A stretch of 49,296 nucleotides of DNA. Source: Pedobacter sp. BS3. GTDB lineage: Bacteria; Bacteroidota; Bacteroidia; Sphingobacteriales; Sphingobacteriaceae. Below, piece by piece: positions 43,649-49,296 of this stretch; within the stretch, counting starts at the first letter, position 1, and each line of letters opens with the position of its first letter. Made by a program: the position numbers and the translations under genes. The notes under the pieces are model-generated. The model was not told the origin of the DNA. It ran no database searches and worked only from the letters and a program-made list of their open reading frames with translations. The stretch lies in contig NZ_VTRT01000011.1 in the NCBI RefSeq assembly GCF_008274585.1, positions 1-49,296 on the forward strand, read 5' to 3'.

Positions 43649-45754
43649 ATGAAGTTATCCTTCTTTTTACGATCTCCACAAAAATACACAACACAGTTTC
43701 CTGCAATTCATTATCTGAAAGGGAATTTTTTTATGATAATTTGGTTCATAAGCTTATGCTTTACGATGCCTGTATATACTATGGCCCAACAAGAAATGAA
43801 TGCAATGACACCCAAAACCAAGAACAGCATCGGCCTTGAGATGGTACGCTTACCCGCCGGACGTTTTTATATGGGCTCGGCCGGAATTGGTGAAAACGCA
43901 GACGAAGCTCCGGCTCATATTGTAGACATCACCAAGCCATTCAGCATAGCGTCAACTGAGATAACCAATAAACAATACGAACTGTTCGACCCCTCGCATA
44001 AAGCGTTGAGAGGTAAAAAAGGGCTTTCAAAAGGAGATGATGAGGCGGTTATTTTTGTAAGCTACGATGAAGCCAGCGCATTTTGTCGATGGTTGTCGGA
44101 AAAAGAAGGAAAAGCCTACCGTTTGCCTACCGAGGCCGAATGGGAGTATGCCTGTCGTGCCGGAACATTATCAGCTTATTCCATGGCGGCCAAGCTTCCG
44201 AAGGAATTAGGAAAAGTCCAGGAATTTAACCGCGATCCGAAACCGGTATCGTTACAAGTAGCCGAATTTGCACCCAACGACTGGGGGCTTTATGACATGC
44301 ACGGCAATGTAGAAGAATGGTGTTACGATTGGTACGGCCCTTATGAGAAGGGCGAGCAGCGAGATCCGGTAGGAAGAATAAGCGGCAGTTTCCGGGTTAC
44401 CCGGGGCGGCAGTCATAATACGCTTGTTCAATACCTGCGCTCAGCCAACAGGTCGGCAATGATTCCGGCAGATAAGAACTGGATGGTCGGTTTCCGGGTA
44501 GTGGAAGGGCCATTGCCGGCAACAACTCCGCTACCTGCCGTCGGCAAACCTGCCAATATGCAAAACGTGCGGCAAGCGGCTTATCATTGGTCAGCTCCCG
44601 CTAAACAAGCATTTTTTTCTGAACCGGTATATTATGTTAAGCCGCCTTCCTGCGGAAATAATACGCCTTTTTATTCGCATAATCATTGTCCGGCTATTAC
44701 CTGGTGCCCTAATGGCGATTTGCTGGCCATCTGGTTTTCAACCAACGATGAATCCGGCCGCGAAATGACCATACTGGCCAGTCGCCTGCGGGCAGGAAGT
44801 ACCAGTTGGGATGAGCCATCGGAGTTTTTTAACGTTCCCGACCGTAACATGACCGGTTCTTCCCTGTTCTGCGATAAAGAGGGAACGCTTTATCACATGA
44901 ATGGGGTGGAAGTTGCCGGGGGCTGGAAAAACCTGGCTATGGTGCTGCGAACCAGTACAGATAATGGCGCCAGTTGGTCTGAACCCCGCTTAATTGATCC
45001 GGAGCACCAGGTACGCAACCAGGTGATTGCGGGAATGTTTCAAACCAAAGAAGGCTGGTTGATACAACCTTCCGACGCAGGTCCGGGTCATTCAGACGGC
45101 TCCGCAATCCATATCAGTAAAGATAAAGGTAAAACCTGGTACAATCCGTATACCGGTAATGCTAAACCGGAATTTAAAGAGGGATATCACGGAGGATTGA
45201 TTGCCGGTATTCACACGGGTGTAGTGCAACTGAAAAATGGCGATTTATTTGCCTTTGGCAGGAACAACGATATCCCCGGGAAAGACGGCGAATTGCACAT
45301 GCCCATCAGTATATCAAAAGATATGGGTAAAAGCTGGACTTACAGTGCATCTGAATTTCCACGAATATATGGTGGGCAACGGCTTGTATTGCGTCGTCTG
45401 AATGAAGGGCCTTTATTGCTGATTTCATTCACACATCATCCACGCGAAAAAGAAAAACCAGGAATGCTTTTTAAAAGCAGCAGCGGGAAAGAATATACTG
45501 GGTATGGCATGTTTGCGGCAATTTCGTATGATGAAGGTAAAACCTGGCCTGTGAAAAAACTGCTTACCGATGGCAAAGAGCGCTTTCTGGATGGGGGTGG
45601 CTGGACAGGCATATTTAAAATGGATAAAACCCATGCCGAACCGATGGGCTATCTTGCCGCCACGCAAACTCCTGATAATAACATACATCTCATCAGCAGT
45701 AAAGTGTATTATTGTTTTAACCTGCAATGGATTTTGCAGCAGCCTGATCTGTAA
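43649..45754 (+). CDS. FGE/SUMF1-like domain fused to BNR (sialidase-like) propeller
   Basis: 701 residues. Signal peptide probably ends MPVYTMAQ (about 45 residues from the first ATG; an internal ATG at 43733 would give a shorter, typical one). Residues about 60-290 are a formylglycine-generating-enzyme/SUMF1 fold: MVRLPAGRFYMGSAG, STEITNKQYELF, RLPTEAEWEYACRAG, DMHGNVEEWCYDWYG, RVTRGGSHNTLVQYLRSANR, GFRVVEG. The two active-site cysteines expected in the RGGS...R.A.R segment are missing. Residues about 325-695 are a BNR propeller with Asp-boxes STDNGASWSE, SKDKGKTWYN, SKDMGKSWTY and SYDEGKTWPV. No RIP motif. So the FGE part may serve binding only. AraC paralogue 3 follows after 26 nt. Confidence 0.85.
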   Translation: MKLSFFLRSPQKYTTQFPAIHYLKGNFFMIIWFISLCFTMPVYTMAQQEMNAMTPKTKNSIGLEMVRLPAGRFYMGSAGIGENADEAPAHIVDITKPFSIASTEITNKQYELFDPSHKALRGKKGLSKGDDEAVIFVSYDEASAFCRWLSEKEGKAYRLPTEAEWEYACRAGTLSAYSMAAKLPKELGKVQEFNRDPKPVSLQVAEFAPNDWGLYDMHGNVEEWCYDWYGPYEKGEQRDPVGRISGSFRVTRGGSHNTLVQYLRSANRSAMIPADKNWMVGFRVVEGPLPATTPLPAVGKPANMQNVRQAAYHWSAPAKQAFFSEPVYYVKPPSCGNNTPFYSHNHCPAITWCPNGDLLAIWFSTNDESGREMTILASRLRAGSTSWDEPSEFFNVPDRNMTGSSLFCDKEGTLYHMNGVEVAGGWKNLAMVLRTSTDNGASWSEPRLIDPEHQVRNQVIAGMFQTKEGWLIQPSDAGPGHSDGSAIHISKDKGKTWYNPYTGNAKPEFKEGYHGGLIAGIHTGVVQLKNGDLFAFGRNNDIPGKDGELHMPISISKDMGKSWTYSASEFPRIYGGQRLVLRRLNEGPLLLISFTHHPREKEKPGMLFKSSSGKEYTGYGMFAAISYDEGKTWPVKKLLTDGKERFLDGGGWTGIFKMDKTHAEPMGYLAATQTPDNNIHLISSKVYYCFNLQWILQQPDL

Positions 45755-45780
45755 TACCTACCCCAATAGACAAGCCGGAA

Positions 45781-46644
45781 ATGAATCCCAGCTTACATAC
45801 TGTAGCCTCCGGACAGCAGCGTTCATACCGGATATTTCATATCATGCAGCCGCATTTTGGTACCGTGTGGCATTACCACCCCGAAATGGAGCTTCATTAT
45901 GTTATCCGGGGCGAAGGAATACGTTTTATCGGCGATAATATCGACTACTTCCGGGCAGGTGAATTAATACTGCTGGGCGCTAATCTGCCTCATGTCTGGC
46001 ATTGTAGAGAGAATAACGCGGAGCACATGACCGAAGCTGTGGTGCTGCAATTTTTACCGGAATGCCTGGGCTCTGATTTTTTAGATTTGCCGGAAGCCTG
46101 GCAGTTATCCCGTTTATTCGAAAGAGCCCGAAAGGGAATACTGATTCGCGGGCGACATAAGGAAAAAATTATTGGTTTGATGTATGAAGCCCAGACGGCA
46201 ACCGGACTACAGCGTATTGTGATATTACTGTCGTTATTAAAGGTGCTTTTAGAGTCGGCCGATTCAAAAAGCATTTCCATGACCCAGGGATTTTCCCGGC
46301 CCGGTGAAACCGAATGCCGCCGCCTCAACCTGGTGTACGATTATATTTTTTCAAATTATAAAGATAATATTACACTGAACCAGGCGGCGGCCATAAGTAA
46401 TATGAGTGCGGCTAATTTTTGCCGTTATTTTAAACGGTTAACCCACAGGACCTATTCCGCTTTTTTAACCGAGGTACGTGTCAACCAGGCCTGCCGGATG
46501 CTTATTGCCGGTAAACATGCTGTAGAATTTATCAGCTATGAGTGCGGGTTCAATAACCCGGCTAACTTTTATCGTCATTTTAAATTACTAAAAGGAGTGA
46601 CGCCTTTGGAGTATAGGCAGCAGTTTTCACCGGTAAAAATATAG
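45781..46644 (+). CDS. AraC-family regulator with cupin sensor (paralogue 3)
   Basis: 287 residues, closest to the protein at 29626. Cupin: FGTVWHYHPEMELHYVIRGE and LLGANLPHVWHCRE. C-terminal double helix-turn-helix at about 190-285: ITLNQAAAISNMSAANFCRY and CGFNNPANFYRHFKLLKGVT. It closes PUL B just as paralogue 2 closes PUL A. The most variable part among the three is the linker between the domains (about 95-185), consistent with different ligands or different oligomeric contacts but related DNA targets. Probable activator. Confidence 0.9.
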   Translation: MNPSLHTVASGQQRSYRIFHIMQPHFGTVWHYHPEMELHYVIRGEGIRFIGDNIDYFRAGELILLGANLPHVWHCRENNAEHMTEAVVLQFLPECLGSDFLDLPEAWQLSRLFERARKGILIRGRHKEKIIGLMYEAQTATGLQRIVILLSLLKVLLESADSKSISMTQGFSRPGETECRRLNLVYDYIFSNYKDNITLNQAAAISNMSAANFCRYFKRLTHRTYSAFLTEVRVNQACRMLIAGKHAVEFISYECGFNNPANFYRHFKLLKGVTPLEYRQQFSPVKI

Positions 46645-46678
46645 CGTCTGATTGTTCACGTTTATCTTAAACCCCCAA

Positions 46679-46719
46679 TTGTAATCATTTCATGTTGTAA
46701 TCAAATTTGATTACATTTG
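46679..46719 (+). promoter_or_regulatory. Operator/promoter of the toxin-antitoxin operon
   Basis: TGTAATCAAATTTGATTACA (46696-46715) is a perfect 20-bp palindrome; an extra half-site TTGTAATCA lies at 46679-46687. TACATTTG at 46712-46719 fits the -7 consensus and overlaps the palindrome, so binding of the HTH protein would block RNA polymerase: autoregulation is likely. The -7 is only 4 nt from the ATG at 46724, so the transcript could be leaderless. The -33 element is weak. Confidence 0.7.
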
Positions 46720-46723
46720 TGCA

Positions 46724-47197
46724 ATGAAGGCGTCTTTAGAAAAATATAAAGGCATACACCCGGGGCTGATTCTTGAGCATGAGCTGAAGAAAAGAGGCAT
46801 CCCGAAAAACCAGTTTGCTCTGGCTGTTGATGAGCACCGGCAGAATATCCATGCCATTACCAAAGGAAGGCGAAAACTACCTGCTGAACTGGCATTTAAA
46901 ATTGATAAAGAGCTTGGATTTGCTGAAGGTACGATGCTGTTATTGCAAACCTATTTTGAAATTGAAGATTACCAGAGAAGGCATAAAGCGCCGTTTGAAG
47001 CTATCAATCAGGGCAAGCTTCGTAAGGGACTCTTCTGGGATACAGATATTAACCGCATTGATTGGGTCAAGAACGCCAATGCCATTATTCGTAGAGTTTA
47101 TGAGCGGGGTAATGATGAAGAAAAATCCTTCATCGCCCGGCACTACGGACATAATGCCGTGAAAAAGGTGTTGAATTCAGAAGGTATTGATAGTTAA
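46724..47197 (+). CDS. HigA-like HTH antitoxin with C-terminal DUF6922-like domain
   Basis: 157 residues. Residues about 10-80 are an XRE/HigA-type helix-turn-helix (IHPGLILEHELKKRGIPKNQ, then FALAVDEHRQNIHAITKGRR). Residues about 104-152 (KGLFWDTDINRIDWVKNANA, IIRRVYERGNDEE, YGHNAVKKVL) resemble the small DUF6922 domain found in antitoxins paired with AbiEii-type toxins. It should bind the palindrome upstream and repress the operon, and neutralise the nucleotidyltransferase encoded 2 nt downstream. The start at 46724 keeps the complete HTH and follows the operator closely. The DUF6922 call is from recalled motif. Confidence 0.82.
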   Translation: MKASLEKYKGIHPGLILEHELKKRGIPKNQFALAVDEHRQNIHAITKGRRKLPAELAFKIDKELGFAEGTMLLLQTYFEIEDYQRRHKAPFEAINQGKLRKGLFWDTDINRIDWVKNANAIIRRVYERGNDEEKSFIARHYGHNAVKKVLNSEGIDS

Positions 47198-47199
47198 TC

Positions 47200-47859
47200 A
47201 TGGCGTTGTACTGGAATACCGTTAATGATCTGTTAAAAAGCAGCCTTTATACCCTAATGCAAGCTTCATTATTTAACAGTTTCCGGCTGGTGGGTGGTAC
47301 CGCACTCAGTTTGTACCTGGGGCATCGTATGTCGGTAGATATTGATCTCTTTACAGACCAGCCCTATGACTCAGTTGATTTTAATGCCATTGATGAATTT
47401 CTCCAGGCTACTTTCCCGTATGTGCGTGGCGATTTCGGGATGCTTCCCGGTCTGGGTAAATCTTACCTGGTAGGCGATAGTGAACAGGATCACATCAAAT
47501 TGGATGTTTACTATACCAATGACCCGTTTATACAACCTGCAATGCAGATCGATAAAGTGCGTATGGCTACGGTTGACGAGATTACAGCGATGAAAATCGA
47601 TGTGATTTCACGTGGCGGACGCAAAAAAGATTTTTGGGATATCCACGAACTACTGGACAAATATACCCTTGAGCAAATGCTGGCCTTACATCGCCAACGA
47701 CACGAATACACCCATAATGAGGAACAAATACTGCATAGCCTTGTCGATTTTACCAGGGCCGATGAGGATTTTGACCCGTTCTGCCTCCGGGGTAAATATT
47801 GGGAGTTTATCAAAGATGATATAATGAGTATTATCCAATCGCAGAGGCAGAACCTTTAG
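47200..47859 (+). CDS. AbiEii/AbiGii-type nucleotidyltransferase toxin
   Basis: 219 residues. MNT-fold nucleotidyltransferase: LVGGTALSLYLGHRMSVDID followed by LFTDQPYD (residues about 29-57) gives the GG..AL....R.S.DIDL(F) active site, and DHIKLDVYYTND adds the third acidic residue. TVDEITAMKIDVISRGGRKK and DFWDIHELLDKYTLEQMLAL are typical of the AbiEii family. In characterised members such enzymes modify tRNA or other RNA ends and stop growth, giving phage abortive infection or plasmid maintenance. Two bases separate it from the antitoxin gene, so the two are coupled. Intact, no truncation. Confidence 0.88.
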   Translation: MALYWNTVNDLLKSSLYTLMQASLFNSFRLVGGTALSLYLGHRMSVDIDLFTDQPYDSVDFNAIDEFLQATFPYVRGDFGMLPGLGKSYLVGDSEQDHIKLDVYYTNDPFIQPAMQIDKVRMATVDEITAMKIDVISRGGRKKDFWDIHELLDKYTLEQMLALHRQRHEYTHNEEQILHSLVDFTRADEDFDPFCLRGKYWEFIKDDIMSIIQSQRQNL

Positions 47860-47918
47860 ACAATTCTTATCTGTAGGAGCCTCTATTTAAAAATGAAAAA
47901 GTTAAGCTATACGGAGCT

Positions 47919-47974
47919 GCTGGTGGCGACACCAGCCCCGGCAGGAAGCCATGGACGGTGAAGACACCGTCCAT
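47919..47974. repeat. Tandem pair of perfect hairpins after the toxin gene
   Basis: 47919-47936: GCTGGTG/CACCAGC with loop GCGA. 47951-47974: ATGGACGGTG/CACCGTCCAT with loop AAGA. They belong to the same style of short-loop hairpin as those near 4363 and 49136, and could terminate the toxin-antitoxin transcript. The remaining 216 bp to the sigma C start contain no recognised element. Confidence 0.7.
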
Positions 47975-48190
47975 TAATTAAACCTGTAAAACTTTTAAAT
48001 GAATTTAAACAGGCTCCTAAATCTACCGTTTTTCATTACGCAAGGTTCATCAGGAAAAGTAGCGGATGAAAATCCATTGATCAGCAATATTATCATTTTG
48101 TTAATACCTTGCTTTTTCTTCAAAAAAGGGTGATATTAGTGATGCGATTTGCAGGAATCATTTTCCGGCAATCAGGCTATAGTTTAGTTA

Positions 48191-48784
48191 ATGCATCTCA
48201 AATACAAAAATACGTCGGGAGAAGCTGGCCGTGTTGCACGGGGAGACGATAGCTTGGATGAATTATTCAGGGAATTATACCCCCGGTTGCTTTATTTTGC
48301 CGTTCAGCTTGTTAAAGACAGCGCTTCTGCCGAAGATATTGTTCAGGGTGCATTTATCGCTTATTTAGAAAACAGCGAAGAATTATCGCCCGATAAAAAT
48401 GTTATAAAAAGCTTTTTATATAAAGCTGTAAAAAATGCCGGCTTAAACTCCCTTCGCCATCATAAAGTAGTAGAAAAATTCCGGCTGACGCTTGAGGAAG
48501 AACCCAGCGAAGATTCTGTAATGAGTTCGCTGATGCGCTCAGAAATTTTGGGTGAAATTCATACTGCCCTGGCCTCGCTGCCCGAAAGTTGTCAGCGTAT
48601 TTCAAAAATGGGCTACCTTGACGGAATGAAAAACAAGGAGATCGCCGAAGAGCTGGGTATTTCAATTAATACAGTAAAATCGCAAAAACAACGGGCAATT
48701 CAACTACTTAAACTGCGTCTAAATCCCGACTTTTTCCTTTCCGTAGTGCTTGTAACAAGCCTGGTTTATTGGCTGATAGGGTAA
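48191..48784 (+). CDS. ECF RNA polymerase sigma factor (sigma C)
   Basis: 197 residues. Region 2 at about 25-90 (LFRELYPRLLYFAVQLVKDS, ASAEDIVQGAFIAYLEN) and region 4 at about 128-180 (ALASLPESCQRISKMGYLDG, IAEELGISINTVKSQKQRAI). The C-terminus is a hydrophobic segment, FFLSVVLVTSLVYWLIG, similar in nature to the tail of sigma B. Its FecR and SusC partners are not in the window; 512 bp of repeat-rich non-coding DNA follow. It may start a third polysaccharide locus. Confidence 0.9.
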   Translation: MHLKYKNTSGEAGRVARGDDSLDELFRELYPRLLYFAVQLVKDSASAEDIVQGAFIAYLENSEELSPDKNVIKSFLYKAVKNAGLNSLRHHKVVEKFRLTLEEEPSEDSVMSSLMRSEILGEIHTALASLPESCQRISKMGYLDGMKNKEIAEELGISINTVKSQKQRAIQLLKLRLNPDFFLSVVLVTSLVYWLIG

Positions 48785-49296
48785 GCGATGTGGCTTTCTG
48801 GGCTTTTCGTCTTAGTTCAGGACATATCCTTCGGGAATTTACCTCGACACTTTGGAATAATGTGCTGTCTTTAACCTTTGCTTAAATTCATAAAACTATA
48901 CGTTTGAACATGATTGTTTTTTCAATGCTATTTGGAGGTGAGATCAGGTGGATAATAAGTATATGTTTTTAACTGCCCATAACACTTTTTTAATTTTTGA
49001 CTGGTCACAAAACGTTAGTTCAAGCTATGGACTTTAGTCCAAGGCTTTAGCTTCTACAAATTTTTAAATCGAAGCATAAGAGAAAAATAAAAAATTCGGC
49101 GAAGCCACCATTAGACTTTCAGTCGTCAGATCAACCTATGGATTTTCAATCCATAGTATTTTAGTCTGAATGATAGCGAGTTTACTCGATGTTTGATTTT
49201 TGGAAGGAAACGTACCTATGGCACGCTTGCTACACACTTGTGTTGTTACAAAGCGGTTGTCCCGCTGGGCAATGTCATTAAGTTAAGGATTAGTAT
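48785..49296. repeat. Non-coding region with REP-like hairpins
   Basis: No gene. Hairpins: about 49029-49040 (GGACT/AGTCC, loop TT), 49136-49156 (CTATGGATT/AATCCATAG, loop TTC), CGAGT/ACTCG near 49179-49190, and TTGTCC/GGGCAA near 49257-49272. Segment 49212-49272 is homologous to 4619-4680: GTACCT..GGCACGCTT and TTGTG.TGTTA.AAAGCGG.TG are conserved while hairpin stems differ. Confidence 0.7.

Noticed and set aside
43612-43839. 75-codon frame with a good AGGAG-type site before its ATG
   Set aside because: Overlaps, in another frame, the signal peptide and first domain of the FGE/BNR gene and encodes nothing recognisable; translation as a leader peptide is possible but unsupported.
9298-46644. 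PUL B as a simple duplication of PUL A
   Set aside because: SusC and SusD come from different subfamilies, the accessory domains differ and downstream enzymes differ; only the AraC genes and overall plan look duplicated.

Overview
The window looks like the chromosome of a Bacteroidota bacterium, most likely a soil or plant-associated member of the Chitinophagaceae/Sphingobacteriia type. Evidence for this: two SusC/SusD pairs with FecI-type sigma and FecR-type anti-sigma genes, type IX secretion (T9SS) C-terminal sorting domains, several Bacteroidota-restricted lipoprotein domains (DUF5017, DUF5689, SusD-like) and TAnnTTTG-type -7 promoter elements. No rRNA, tRNA or CRISPR array was seen.

Layout. 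(0) 1-9252 is a sugar uptake and catabolism block: SSS-family sodium symporter, DapA/NanA-like aldolase/lyase and DUF3748 lipoprotein; a divergent AraC regulator; then an L-fucose-isomerase-like protein and ribulokinase. (A) 9298-30498 is a polysaccharide-utilisation locus: ECF sigma, FecR, SusC, SusD, DUF5017 lipoprotein, FG-GAP/VCBS protein, a FISUMP-domain T9SS protein, a BNR (sialidase-like) protein carrying the same FISUMP/T9SS tail, a secreted sugar-isomerase-like TIM barrel, a GH42-like beta-galactosidase, a sialate-O-acetylesterase-like SGNH enzyme and a second AraC. A AAA/DUF4143 ATPase gene sits between FecR and SusC, bracketed by 85-bp direct repeats. (B) 30747-46644 is a second locus of the same architecture: sigma, FecR, SusC, SusD-like, DUF5689 lipoprotein, two further secreted proteins, a BNR lipoprotein, an FGE-like/BNR fusion and a third AraC. 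Four proteins here share a ~185-residue accessory module, five copies in all. (C) 46724-47859 is a HigA-like/AbiEii toxin-antitoxin pair. 48191-48784 is a third ECF sigma factor whose partners lie outside the window.

How it fits together. A 16-nt sequence, ATGATAATATCCTACA, occurs three times: upstream of the symporter operon, of the isomerase-kinase-sigma A operon and of sigma B. Each time it begins exactly 59 nt before a TAnnTTTG-like -7 element with no recognisable -33 box. The simplest reading is one shared operator for the three paralogous AraC proteins, placing sugar catabolism and both ECF/SusCD loci in one regulatory cascade. Each locus also gives its BNR enzyme the same accessory domain as a neighbouring non-enzymatic secreted protein. 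The substrate cannot be fixed from sequence: sialidase-like folds, SGNH esterase and NanA-like lyase suggest sialylated glycans, but the isomerase, ribulokinase and GH42 fit a plant arabinogalactan-type glycan at least as well, and no canonical sialidase RIP motif was found.

Intergenic DNA holds a family of short perfect hairpins with 3-4 nt loops and changing stems (about 4363-4680, 31397-31455, 47919-47974, 49029-49272), resembling REP-type elements.
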